Origin: Pleurotus djamor | Lineage: Eukaryota; Basidiomycota; Agaricomycetes; Agaricales; Pleurotaceae | Direction of reading: 5' to 3' | DNA length: 56,359 nt | NCBI GenBank assembly: GCA_029747585.1 | Contig: JAPEVF010000273.1 | Span: 1-56,359, forward strand | Part shown: piece by piece, positions 1 through 11,839 of the stretch | How the letters are laid out: the number at the start of each line of letters is the position of its first letter | How positions within the stretch are numbered: position 1 is the stretch's first letter | Position numbers and translations under genes: made by a program | The notes under the pieces: model-generated | The model's input: the letters and a program-made list of their open reading frames with translations, nothing else | Database searches by the model: none | What the model was told of the DNA's origin: nothing

Positions 1-282
1 GAAATTGTCGAATCGCGAGCCGAAAGTACGCGCTACAGGACGATTGTCAATATACTTCGAAGATCCTAAAAGATTATGATAAACCAAGCAGGCGTTGACG
101 AGATATTCAAGGTTGTTGGTGGGGGCCCTGGGGCGGGCACCGCAGGAAATTGGATGTGGTGAGTACTGCTTGCGTTCTCTGGAATTGGGATGGATGGGAA
201 AGACTTACTGGGAGTAGTGGACATGCGTCACCGCTCTGGATTTGGTTCTGGAGGTGCTTTTTGACAACGTCCGGACAGCCAA

Positions 283-1045
283 CCTCTTCCTGATACCCCG
301 GAACACAAAAGTACGAAATTCCATTTCAATAGCGATTTTCTACAGGATAAAGCAGCGCTACTACAATGCAAACTCGATCACAGAAAGGATAGACGAACCC
401 TGCAGGCGTTTGGGAGATATTTGAGGCTGAAGGGGGAGCTCCAAGGGAGCTCGCTGCGTGGAGTATTGAAAATGGCGAGTTTTGACCGCAACCCTTAGCT
501 TCGAAAAGGTTATACTTGACTCTAAATACCGCTTAAACACCTCCAGTCAGTCCCTCGAACCCGCAATTGTAAAATCGAACGTCCTCCTTGGAAGCACCTC
601 CTCCTCGTACCCCGGAGCGTACCACTCGGACTTTTGCCTTCGGTGTTAATCTTATACGCGCTCAGATTGCGTTAGCATGCTACGAGCACGATCCCCGAAG
701 GAATAAGCGTACTATAGTGCTGTTCAAGAGATATTTGATATCGAAGATTTTGCTGGTTCTGGGGAAACGAGGATGGTGCATTTCTATCAGTCCTTTTGCT
801 TCAAGAACACTATCATTGACTTACCGCATCCCTTAGTCACCCACAGCCGATCCATCGAAGCCCTCGGCGCCGCATCAAGCACCCTCCATCGAGCCCACCT
901 CCTCCCTGTACCCCGGAACAGATACCCCAGAAATTTGAATTTCGAAGCGTTATCTGGTATGCTGCAGCATCCCTAGCACCAGACGAAGACGGTCCCACAA
1001 GGAATAGACGAACGCTTAAGTAGTTGTTGAGTTATTCGAGGTCGA
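283..1045 (+). repeat. Three diverged tandem copies of a ~300-bp module
   Basis: Copies lie at about 283-430, 592-750 and 893-1045, spaced about 310 and 300 bp. Each opens with a pyrimidine tract and a TACCCCGGA core, and in all three a TPE-x-x-x-x-x-F-x-F reading can be followed to an R-R-T-L or K-R-T-I motif and then, in two copies, to F-x-R-Y-L. DNA identity is low, but the same frame keeps similar residues in all three, with one stop codon near the end of copy 3. An AG precedes copies 1 and 2, so these could be duplicated exons of a decayed gene. The family is not recognised. Confidence 0.5.
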
Positions 1046-1049
1046 CGAA

Positions 1050-3000
1050 GGGCCGGATCCACAGTAGTAAGTGATCATGGCGTTTCAATGACTTTAAATC
1101 ATTGTAGTTCCCTTACTCGACACCTCTAGCCAAAGGATGGATGATGCTGGATGTCGTTTAGGGTATGGTCAACGTGGCTATCCGGCATCAGCGAAAACCG
1201 TCAAGACAACAGCATTAAGGACCATGTGTACAGATGGAAGTGGAGAGGGATCGGGTTGGGTACTGGCTGGGCTAGCATGTAGAGTGTTTTCGGGGGGGNC
1301 TGGTTGGTTGGTGGATGTGTAGAGGTTTTTTCCACCGCCGGTTTGCGGTAAAAAGGGCAGAAACGTGAGTTCATTGAACTCCATTCGGCTACGATTTCTA
1401 ACTATCCTTAACTATCCTCTTCATTCTTATCCTTCCCTCATTTTTCACAGGGTCTTATCAGTGACGCGAAGATTGTGTACCTGCCCATAGCGTACGAGTT
1501 GTCTTCAGTAGTTAAATGTACAACTTTTGAATGCTACGCCACCATTAATACCACCACCTCATTTGCGCGACACCGCCCTCAAGTCAACCTTTATTTCCCT
1601 CTCAATCGGCGGAGTCTACAAACCAAACCGTCAGGAACAAGGTCATGATCAGTTATCTGATAACTTGTGACTAACTCTAACGACTTGATGTCCAGGACTG
1701 TACGACGGCTCGATCAAAATGTTATGGTGTTTCGTCATCAATCCTTCGGGCGTTCAAGTTGACAGACTGCGAGCATGGGTAGAATCAGCGCAATATCAAT
1801 TTAGACAGGTACCAAAGCTTACCAATAGTCCCCAGACTGTCCAACGTGTTTACCTGTCGCATCCCAAACATTCCTACTCATCCATGATCTTCCAGCTAGG
1901 TCCTAGTTTACCGAAATAAATTCATGGTGCCAACGAATGCTGGTAGAAGACCATATCTTTTCACCGTTTGCATCATACCAACGCGAAGAGTACTGCCTTA
2001 GGTACAGGCTGTCGGTAACACAACTCAAGGACCTACGGAACCACCCTCGTCAACAATGAAGCGGCTGAGACTTGAGTCGACGATACTACGAGCTGTGGAG
2101 GCTAAAGATTGGTTATTGTGGGCTCGCGCGGCGTCGACGTCGATGATGCCCTATGTATACGTGTATGGTTACAAACCCCCGCGTACCTAGTTATAGTTTA
2201 TCCAGATATTTGTGGGGTGGTTTTAATCATTCGCCCGGGTTACAACTCCTGCGCAAAACTACTTGGTGTCGAAACGGATGAAATCCAGCCGTTCAGGGAT
2301 CACCCTATGTCACACGGCGACCGGGGGAAGTGCAAAATTCACCACGCGAACTGTTTATGGTAACACGGTCTTGGGCTCATAGTGGCATACTCTACACTCG
2401 CGTGACTTGGACGAGAAACCTAAAACAGCCGCAATTAGGGACATGTAAACGTTTCGAAAGGGACAAGGTAAACTTACAAATGCGATTAGAACTCCCGCGG
2501 ACCCGTACATGCCACGCCCTGCGGTGGCCCATACTCACAAGTATTTCCGCGAATTGAAAACCTCCGTGCCAACGGGCCCTCCAAATCCCAGAACTCCGCA
2601 ACCGACTCTTGGTCTCCTAAGAGTTCCCTACGTCATTCGTGCATCCGCGATCTCCGAGTTTACTCGGATCGCACACACTTGTTTAGCTGCATCGCAGAAG
2701 TTCGAGTCTGAGTTTCGTCTGTGGCTCGGCCCCTCTAGTTCTTTAATTATCAGCGCCTAACTCAGAGGCATCTTCCTCTAGAGTAAGCGCCCGTTGGCAG
2801 CCTTGCCTTCCAAAATCTATTCTCAGAGGATCGACTATCATCCTCTCGCCTGGTTTCCAGCCTACTCGGAAACGGAAATCGAGATGCATCTTATGGATAC
2901 AAACGAAACTCTAATACCACCGGTGTATGTGGAATGCGTTGGCAGGATCCAGCGTTTCTGATATGTATGCGTTTTTAAAGCTTGGAATCTCTGGACCCGT
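1050..3000. other. Stretch without a supported gene
   Basis: Only short overlapping frames are present on both strands. No protein family, splice pattern or repeat was recognised. The 5' exons of the downstream JmjC-like gene may begin in the last few hundred bases, but no start codon could be chosen. One ambiguous base lies at 1299 in a run of G. Confidence 0.4.
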
Positions 3001-3002
3001 CG

Positions 3003-6000
3003 CAGCCACCTTGGTCAACGCATCCGTTCTTTACCCCTCCTGAAAGGTTCCTTGTGGTAACGGAGAGCCAAGATCGATCCACGGTACCTGCCATTTCTAC
3101 CCAACTGAAACACAGAAGTCCCTAATGTCAACTGTAGCAAGGTGCAAACGCCCTAGTGTCGCGCTTAGTACTAGAAAACGGAGGATCAAATGCATATTCC
3201 ATCTTCACGGCTGCAGCGGCTAGCCTGCTGGCTTATCTTCTGCAACATGACTCCATCGAAAGACCGGCCATCCAAGGAGTTCCGCAAGTCCAATTTGCAA
3301 ACGACACTGTCTATAGATGGGTCGAGAGTCTCAAGGACTGGCCGACGTTCCTAAAGGAACATCTAGACAAGTATAATAACGCGGTAGAGAAGGAAAGTAT
3401 CTCTGGGCTTTCAGGGGCTTCAGGTGCAAACTTGAGGGCAGGAGTCGACGCCTTGCAGATGGCCAACTCTCTCTCCGCTTTCAAGGGTTCCAATCAGAAG
3501 GTAAAAGTTAGCAAAAACTTCTTTGAGGCAGCTTTTGCTCTTCGTCTTGTTTATCAAGTGGGTGCCTGCCTTGCCTCCTTCTCTATTTGCAGACTCAGAC
3601 ACATTGTAGGGATGGAACATGCCCGCTCCTTGGCCCGATTTTTCAGAGAAAGAGACAGAGGTCGGCAAACAGACACAACTGGAGAAGCTGAATCGATACG
3701 TAGAGAAGATAACAGGCCGCAGGGAGGCCTGCCTAGCTACTGAGGAGTTCCATGCATCCTTGAAGGCCCTAAAAGATGCGGGGTATGAGTGTCCTCGAGC
3801 TACCCTTCGAGGACTACAAGTCTCCTTGGCTANTTAGCCCCTTTTTACTCTGGGCGGGAAGGTCTTACACCGGTCGTTCGGTCTCTACAGAGAAGCTACC
3901 CCTGGTTTGTTTCGTTCTTAACTGTAATACCCTACACATTTGATACATTGAATTTCAGATTTGGGTGCGCCTAGGAGGGTATCGGCCTCCCCTTCTCCTA
4001 AAATTGGAGAAAATGATTTGGAAGAGCTTGCTAAACATCGCGCTCTCCGAGGTCAATATTCTGGATGTTCTTGGAGAGTTGGCTCATGAGCTCCTGCAGG
4101 AGCTTGGAAACCCTGGGGTAATTAGGGACTCAGACCGTACTTTCTTTTCCGCTGCTCTTTCTGTCGTGCAAAAGCCAGACTCGACAGCACCCGACTCATT
4201 ACGCCCAGAAGCATCTACACACCTTCAGAGAGATGTTGGTGCTGGACTCCCCGCTCAGCCGGCTCCTCCCCTGCTACCTGAGCCGACCCTTCATCCGCCA
4301 GCAACCCATCGTCAGGCAAACTCTGTACCGAATTCCACTTTTCAACCCCCTTCATTGCTTACCGAAACTCAAACGTCGGCGTCAGTAACACATTCTTGCG
4401 AGTCTCCTGTCCCTCCCTGCGCCGGTGAGGAAAGCTCCGGCACAAATGGTGGCTCACATCGGCTAGCTGCTGCTACAGNCGGGGGGGTCCCAGCACGAGG
4501 TGGATGAGAACACGCATCGAAATGATGACGAAGACGGGGAAGAGACTGAGGAAGACCAGGTTGAAAGCGGACCCCGGCTAAGGAACAAGAGAGGACCTCC
4601 TTCCACCCGAGCCGAGCTTCCCATACAGAAATGCTCAAAGACCACGCACCCAAGCTCTCCCTCTTCTCGGAGCACTCGTTTTTCCACTACGGCTCCCTCT
4701 TGTCGTGTTCTGAGAGACCGCATCAAAGTTACGCCCGCTCAACCAGCTCCCGCTGCGTTATCGTCAAGACTTCATAAGAAACGAAAACAGCAGGTAAACA
4801 GCGCTCGAGTCAGTGAGCGGACGGTTAATGAGAAAATCACCATCTTACAACTGGAGGGCGTAAGCCCTGAACCAGTGAGACTAGTCTTGTCTTTGATTCC
4901 ATGCCTCTGCTAATCCCTTTTTCAGAGGTTTGTGGGGAAACCCCAAAAATTCTACGATACATCGGGGAAAACTGTCCAGATTACGCCCAGCTTCCACGTA
5001 AGTGGGGCCCAAAAGTCACGAAGTCAATGCACTTATAAAGTATCATAGTCCAAGGAAGACCTGAATTTTTTCGAAGCTATGGTGACTGGAATCGGCGCAA
5101 AGAAAAAACCCCAGTATTTGCATGACGGAGGAATAGGGCAGCTAATACAGCGCGTGACCTACAACCAACTCATGGAACTTCGAGAAAAGGGAGAAGAGGG
5201 AGATATACTCCGGACCCGCGCCATTCTCGTCAACGATGTCCCGCGGCCGAAAGGGAATGATAGCTTTGACGAAAGTTTGGAGGGGTTGAATATGTCCATG
5301 GACGCGGAAATCTGCTGCCACGGTAAGCCAAATGACGATTAAGTCTCCTTGTACTTCTGACTCAAGCTATCAAACCAGATCAATCCGTCCCTCTGGGCGA
5401 AACGGGAGGGGAAAGACATAGGCGTTCCACACTGAAGACGATTTCTGACCTTTCCAAGAAGAATGGATGCAAATCCATTAATTGCTTAGACTTTCCGGGA
5501 CCGGTCTCAAGCCAAATACCTCTCGTCCACCACGAGACGCTGGATCGCCTTTGTTTCGCAGCTTCTTGGGACATGCACGAACCTCGTGTGTGCCTCGATA
5601 CTTCAGCCATGGAATGGTCTATTGCGGCAACAGCTTGGGCGTACCATGATATCCATATGGATACCCATGGCTTTGGCACCACTGCTGTTCCCCTGTATGG
5701 ACGAAAGCTCTGGGTGCTTATCCGACACAAGGACCTAAACAACAGTAGGCCCTTCCCTTGGACAGACAGCCTGCAAGATCATAATCCTTTGTTGACCTCT
5801 GGCGATTTCGTTGTTGAATACGCCCTCTTAGAACCAGGAAATGCGCTGTGAGTGGTTAATTTGTTATATCCCGAAGCATTCTGATTTTCATAATTCTAAG
5901 GATAATGCCAGGAGGGTGCCCCCACATGGTGTTTACGTTGGACAAACCCACCGTATTCGCAGGAAACCACTTTTATCACGGTAAAAGCATTCAACAACAT

Positions 6001-6658
6001 ATGATCGGCCTACTCCATTCAGCTGCTCTTCCCAATTCCACCAACGCAGAGCATATAGATTGCTGCGTAAGCATACTGATTCGGATCGCAAAGGTACTTT
6101 TGACGGCCGTTTCTAACCCTGCAGCAATGCCAAGTAAGTCGTTCATCAAATCTTTTCAAGGATTGTACTAAGCAATCTGTGACTCTTCAGGATCCCTAAG
6201 GCACCAGATCAGAGATGTGAGGACGACGGACGGCATTAAGGACCTCCTTGTCGTTGTTTCTGTCATTCGCATCCTCCCCGTTCTCTTTGAAGGGGGCCCC
6301 AAGGGTGATCTGCTAAAAGCTTNCACAGCTGGCCAAGGACATAGTCGAGAAAATCACAGACTCCCCTTCCTTCCAATTTTGGAAGGCCGCAGGAGGACAG
6401 AAGTTGAACTTCTCCAGAGACATATACAGGCCCTACCTGGCCTGTGTCTGCAGAGTCTATTGCTCGTTGAAAGAAGATCCCTCCAAGGCTAAAGATTCTG
6501 AGGCTGAAGATCCCTCCGAGGCTGAAGGTGCTCTTCGCAGTCTGGCCCTCCAATTTTGGCCAGAGGGCGCAAGTGATGGTGATTCAAGCAATTCATTGGA
6601 CTTGAATGTTGAACAGGTTGCACCATTTCATCTCGAATATGCTACAAGTTCAAAATGA
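3003..6658 (+). CDS. JmjC-like (cupin-fold) Fe(II)/2-oxoglutarate oxygenase family protein, multi-exon
   Basis: Exons that join in phase are 3003-3083 (tentative), 3138-3557, 3610-3904, 3959-4874, 4926-4997, 5055-5322, 5379-5847, 5901-6133 and 6191-6658, with GT-AG introns of 51-57 bp. The start codon is unresolved and lies upstream of 3003. The C-terminal third carries a JmjC-type core: a His-x-Asp iron pair (HMD, near 5660) followed by HGFGT and a G-R-K-L-W strand, then P-G-G-C-P-H with the third metal His near 5922, and GNHFYH. The first two ligands and the third are split by the intron at 5848-5900. The middle is acidic and low in complexity. Extra single bases N at 3833, 4479 and 6323 break the frame; dropping them restores it each time. 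Proteins of this class are numerous in Agaricomycetes; the substrate (histone, other protein, or none) is unknown. A catalytic role is inference. Confidence 0.72.
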
Positions 6659-6699
6659 AACGGAGGCTCGTGGAGGCCCTTTTTTTCTCCCAACCGCTA

Positions 6700-7850
6700 G
6701 CGCAATCGTTGACATATTATTGTGATTTCCGAGTTTCTTGATTTCTGACTGGATAGTCCTATTTTCCGCCTATGTATCACACTTTATTACAATACTCTTC
6801 TTGCCTCTACTGGTCCGCTTTGAAGCCTGGAACCATAAACACAAACACTATTGTCGTCTGGTCCTGAGGCCTGAGGCCTGAACGTCTCCTGCCACAACTA
6901 GAACTTCCCTCGGCTGTTATGTTTATCCAAGTCTTGACGCGCTATCTGTTGATCTGCGCGTCGCCGGCCCGGGCATATTGAATGGGGTTGGAAGGAGACG
7001 TAGGTTGGAGAGTGAGTGCGCTGATCGGCTTACTGGAAGGGGGTTACATTGTTTCGTGACATCGTCTCCGCTTTGGTCGATGTCGATAAGTCCCCTCACT
7101 CAGTGTGGCGCTACGGATACACTGAGCAGGGCGTTTGGCCCTGGTCCAACTTGTCAAAATCCGCCAAAGTCTACAACGATAAGGTCACTCTCTAGCCAAT
7201 CGAGACTCCGGCGGTGCCTAAATGTAACACCTATGAACGGCGTAGATTATCAAGCGACTGTGGCTGTATGCACGCGAGCATAGTATTTGTCCCAGATACT
7301 TATGTCATGTCATTCAATGGTTTAAAGACTGAGTCCCTCGGGTAAATAGTGAACAGGAGACCGGGCGATGGCATATGTATACCGAACCGCTGGCTCGCTG
7401 TTTTACTAAACCATTTACACCATGTTTTTCTCGTTGGTAATGGAGAAATACGATGCTCACATCTTTTATATCCATTTCAGTGCTCTGAAACCAAGAGTAA
7501 AAGACGGGGGGAACGATGCACCGTCAAAGGATACTAGCCCCCCCAGTCATTCCGTCACAATCCCTCACCGAAAATGCGGAATCCGACCAGGAGCGGCTGA
7601 CTACCCAAAATGTTCAAATCAGCCCCCAACCTCTCGTAAACTCGGGAGCATCTACACATGCGATGTAGGAACTCGGGAGTACGCCGATTATTGATTTTTC
7701 GCCACCTGGGAGGTAACGTACCGACCAAGACTGTAATTCTATTATAATTTATAAACCTTTCGTTAACCATGTTGAATATAGTTGCTATCACGTACCTTCA
7801 AGTTCCCGCACCCTTCAGATAGCCGTATTAAGTAACCTTGGATGAAGATA
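6700..7850. other. Stretch without a supported gene
   Basis: This follows the JmjC-like gene. Short frames exist on both strands, but none shows a family motif or consistent exon joins. It probably holds the 3' untranslated region of the upstream gene and intergenic DNA. Confidence 0.4.
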
Positions 7851-7859
7851 CACAAGAAT

Positions 7860-9996
7860 CTAGATGAGGTCAATTTCGAGGAAATCGTGAATTATTAAGT
7901 AACCAGCCGTTCTGAGACGCTCATGGCACTTACATATAGCTTCATTGACGCTATAGATTGATTCCACACCGTTACCAACGTCCTCAAGTGTGTTTGAAAA
8001 TTCGTCATCAATCATGGACGATTTTTNGGAAAATCGATCCGATCTGTTGGAAAGCGTGGTCACGGGTGGCGGGTGGGCTGTGCGTGTACAAACTCGGCCG
8101 TATAGCTTTTCAGAGATGCAAATCAGAGGTACGTCGTGTATTCAGGATTCTGTGATGTGACGGCTGCGTGGGTTGGTGATGGCCAAAAGTTCAAGGACTT
8201 GCCCTAGCCCTTCAAAAAAAATCAGCCATAGGTGGTCCTATGACGTACAAACTCGGCTGTATGATTCGTTTCGGCCAGCGTTTCGGGGTTGGTTTGTATT
8301 TTCGAAGTTTTCGGGTGGGCGGGGTAAGCCACGGCTAGCATCATAAGTAATTGATCATGTCAGGCTCACTTGAACGGCTGTGAAGGAGAGATATATGACG
8401 TACCATCAAGAGTTAAGACAAACCCAGCCACTCCCACCAAGATTCCAAGACAAACAAGCACACTGATTTGTGTCGTAGAGGGGAAAAGTAGAAAAAAAAA
8501 TTGGAAGATCAGTAAGTAACCATGCTTCTGGACACGTCAAATCAACTCACCTAAGATCAATAATGCACCCCGACGTAGTTCCATATCACTACTTAGGCTA
8601 TTTTCGACGGTTTTGGGTTTCGGCGCAAGGAGACGGGCGCCGGCTCGAATTTTCGAAACGCGTCGTATTCTTTCGCAAACTCGGTCTAAGGGTCTCCAAA
8701 GACGTACGAGCAAGGTTCCGTAGCGATCGCATGGCATAGGTTTGGCTCGGATTGGGAATTCGGGTATCTGCGTCGTGGGGGGAGCAATTTAGTCAGTACC
8801 TTCAATACTCTATTTCAGCCGAAATTTGATAACGAGGATCTGTAACCGTGATTAGAAAGTGCTGAATATATGTTTCAACAGCTCACCTGGAGTATTCGGC
8901 ACGAAAGCGACCTCGACTACAAGATTTCGCGGAGAAATGAAGAAATCTGTAAAATCGAAGAATTTCAGTAGTAAGTGAGTAGATCGTCCTCGAAACAAGC
9001 TAACATGACTCACCATCAGTATAGGACTTGGATTCCAGATCGAATTGGCGGCGGTAACACGGGCTTTCAAGCTGATTTCAACATTTCGACTTCTTGGGCC
9101 GGGCTCGGAAGAAATGTCCAATACGGGTTGTAGCTTCTTGTAAACTTGGTCTGAGGTGGCGATGGGTGTTAGTAGCATGGGAGCATAGTTGCGGAGGGAC
9201 AGAGATACGGGAGGCATCGTGAAATCACGATTTTGTAATCGTTCGGGAGGTAAGTCATGCATAACTCCTTCAATACTTGTGTCAGTACTTCGTAACGTTC
9301 AATATAGTAAGTATACCACTTACCAATAAGGCCTTAAGGGACTATCTATGGGCCACGGACCCATTAGATTCCGTCGAGAAAATGACTATTTCTGATCGAC
9401 CGCTGAGAAAATCCGTCTTAGAACAATGAATACCGTAGTCAGCCCTTCGCAAACTTTGGTGACGATGATGATGGGTCGTACCTCTCGGGAACACTTGGAA
9501 CCATCCCACTGCATGTACTTCCCAAGGAGGAATCGAAGATCCCGCTAGGAGGAGGATAAACAAGGTTCCTGCATTCAAAACTCAATGCCACCTTTCGCAA
9601 ACAATGTCAAACGTATCTTTGGGACGTATCATGCTGGGGATGCCAGTGTGGCTGGCGAGCGTATCGCCCTCGATGAGGAATTCAAGAAATTGTGTTTGTC
9701 GGGTAAAGTTGAGTTTTTCGTCACAGAATGCCTTGGTACTCGTGTCAGCTCTTTGTAGATGTCAGGTACTATAACCGTATGACGTACTTTTCAGGCCTCG
9801 AACGCTTCTATACGCTCCGCTGCGTTGTGGGGCGAGTAGAGTTTCTAGGGTGTGAGTGGGAACAAGCGACGATCGCGGTAAGTACGCTATTTTAGGAACC
9901 AAATAGAGGGCTTACCTGATTGAATTCTACACCCAGGGTCGAGGTGTAGGCAGACGGGGACGAGTAGGTGTACTCGAGGTCATTGGTGAGCCTTTC
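7860..9996 (-). CDS. Unrecognised exon-rich region, possible membrane protein (extent uncertain)
   Basis: The minus strand shows a run of coding-like segments bounded by splice-site look-alikes. 9916-9996 is exactly 27 codons between an AG and a GT, joining in phase to a segment near 9795-9851; a further segment lies near 9604-9748. Others lie near 9440-9580 (a hydrophobic, signal-like start, MNAGTLFILLLAGSS), 8950-9200, 8560-8740 and 7930-8045. A strongly hydrophobic stretch (ISVLVCLGILVGVAGF) lies near 8410-8475. At 8027 dropping the N opens the frame after an AG. A short sequence reading (H/Y)TAEFVR occurs twice, near 8090 and 8250, suggesting an internal duplication. No family was recognised. 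It may be one gene, two genes, or a decaying copy; the exon chain is not proved. Confidence 0.3.
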
Positions 9997-10282
9997 CTGG
10001 ATACAACGTCAGTCTGCGCGCCGGGATCATGTAGGATCATGTGTGCCATGTCATTACTCACCGAAATTTCTGATTTCCTACTTCAGTAGCTCTCTAGGCA
10101 GATGGGGATGAGTATGGGTATCTCAGGTCCCGGGCCGTCCTAGCACGGCCTAGGAAGTGATCGCTTTGACTGAATACCTGATCGAGTCGCAATAATCTGT
10201 GTAGAGGGTGAGAATCCGTTGACGGCCATGCTCGCGTTACCCCTTCATCGATCGTCATCGATCATCTTCCCATGTCCATAGT

Positions 10283-10446
10283 GTAAGAATAACAAGGTCG
10301 GCTCAGTGATATCGCGGGCAATCACTGTATTTGGTAGCTACCTGTAAGAATAACAAGTCTGGCTACGACGCGTGTGAGATAAATGTACGAAAAGCATAAG
10401 TAAAATGCATACTCACCTCAGTGATACGCGGGCAATCACTGAGGTG
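10283..10446. repeat. Two copies of a hairpin-containing repeat
   Basis: A perfect 12-bp inverted repeat (CACCTCAGTGAT / ATCACTGAGGTG) with a 9-nt loop lies at 10414-10446. A related, shorter pair (CAGTGAT / ATCACTG) sits at 10304-10327 with almost the same loop (CGCGGGCA). The sequence GTAAGAATAACAAG precedes both blocks, at about 10283 and 10344. The function is unknown. Confidence 0.6.
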
Positions 10447-10692
10447 CTCGAAAAGTCCAAAGGTACCATATATACGAACTTGCATGAGGCCGCCATGAGG
10501 CGAAACGAACAGGAACACATAGAAAATCCTACCGGTCAAAGCGGTACATACGAGGAGTAAAAACTCCTATTGGCCGCCACGGCCACGCGACAATCCATCA
10601 CCGAGCTTGAGCTGCATTTGGGATTCCAACACATAGATTACTCAAATCCTCAAGGAGCGAGCGGCGATAATCGTATATAGCAAAAAGACACT

Positions 10693-11037
10693 TTGCTTCT
10701 AAAGTCGTTCACAAAATTTCAAAGTCGTCTTTCGGACTCGTTCACGCCGAAGACCTTCGCGTCTAAACTGAAACTCACCCTTATCATCGCTGGTTTCAAT
10801 CCAGCCAACTTCTCAGGCCGCAGCTTTCGACGCGGTGCAGCTTCGACCGCAGCAGCAGTTGGCATCCAAGGCCATCAAATTCAACAACTCGGTCGCTGGC
10901 GCAGCGACGCATACAAACTGTATATTGATACTCCCATAGACCACATTCTACATCTTTCTTCTCGTCTCCATTGGGCCTCTCCCAGCGCTCAAGATCCCGC
11001 ACCTCCGGCACTCCACATCGCTCCTCCTTTGGCTTGA
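10693..11037 (+). mobile_element. Tyrosine-recombinase remnant (Crypton-like, C-terminal part)
   Basis: The translation contains SGRSFRRGAAST followed by GHQIQQLGRWRSDAYKLYI. This is the C-terminal catalytic region of fungal tyrosine recombinases (Cryptons and related DNA breaking-rejoining enzymes): the H/R-x-x-R box, the LGRW motif and the terminal Tyr. In the family the box usually reads SGHSFRRGA; here the His is Arg, which would hurt catalysis. The frame opens at a TTG with no ATG, and the N-terminal half of the domain was not found upstream. It reads as a truncated, probably inactive copy. The tail after the Tyr is Pro/Ala-rich. Confidence 0.6.
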
Positions 11038-11039
11038 GC

Positions 11040-11788
11040 TCGGCCTTTGGAGTTTTTGGCGCCCTGGCACCATTCTCCTTAGGTTCGCGTAGACTGCACG
11101 AAGGAGAGCGGGAGGCATAGCGGTGGTGTTGAGATTGTAACGTGACAGGGAGTAGAGTGAAGCCAAGAGAGTTTGAAAGCAAGCAGGCTACTGTTTCAGC
11201 CTTAAGGCGAGCTTCACAGCGTTGGGGCAAATTGGCAGCGGTAGCAGGCCGGAAAATGTCGTAGGCGTCGTCTTGAAGAGACCATCCCATTGATGCCATT
11301 CTTGGACGCCCAGGCAATGGGTACAAAGGGGGGAATGAACGTACTGGGCTTTATGGAGGTGTTGAAGACCGATTGTATGATATCTAGGAATTGATTGGCT
11401 GGAAAAGTCGGGAACAAAAAATGTATGACGCACCTATGTCTAGTTCCAGTGCCGCATCCTCTGATTGCGTCACAAGTGGAGATTGATGCAGAGCAAAGTT
11501 GGGAAGGCGTTCTCCAGTTGAAAAGACTGAGTCGCATTCGGGGGGTCTAGAGTAATCGGTATCGTAGCCATCTAAGTATTCATCACTGTCCTCATCTTCG
11601 GAGAAGATTTCATCATGAGGGAAGTATTGTACTTGTGAAAGTTGTCGCAAACGAAGTTTGATATCATCGGAAGAGGCAATTGAATTCTCGCGAACACGTT
11701 TGGTAGGACTAACGGACATGAACGACGGTATGTGTTGAAAGGGTGGAGAGTTGGAGTGGGTTGAAGGGATGACGCGGCACGCCTGCAT
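11040..11788 (-). CDS. Hypothetical acidic protein (contains a probable frameshift)
   Basis: The N-terminal exon starts at 11788, or at the better-placed ATG at 11719 (MSVSPTKRVREN). It is rich in Ser, Asp and Glu (FSEDEDSDEYLDGYDTDY). It can be joined across a short intron near 11434-11402 to a second segment (FLDIIQSVFNTSIKP, then FIPPFVPIAWASKNG). The sequence is then best continued in another frame near 11295 (DDAYDIFRPATAANLPQ, then a helix-like LKAETVACLLSNS segment), so a one-base indel is likely. It overlaps the recombinase remnant in antisense at its 3' end. No family was recognised; the acidic head suggests a nuclear or chromatin-associated protein at most. Confidence 0.35.
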
Positions 11789-11822
11789 GAGAAAAGAGAT
11801 TCGGGCATCTCGGGGATTTCCA
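11786..11822 (+). repeat. Dispersed repeat, copy 1
   Basis: The sequence TGAGAAAAGAGATTCGGG followed by ATCTCGG-like bases recurs at 45417-45453 with about three mismatches. Weaker similarity extends on both sides, including a GGTACA-AGAG motif downstream. The repeat covers the start of the acidic hypothetical gene. Confidence 0.5.
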
Positions 11823-11839
11823 GGTACATACAGAGCAAG

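Noticed and set aside
9779..9792. Another end of the TIR element
   Set aside because: TATGACGTACTTT matches the first 13 bases of the right TIR, but similarity stops there and no partner arm was found.
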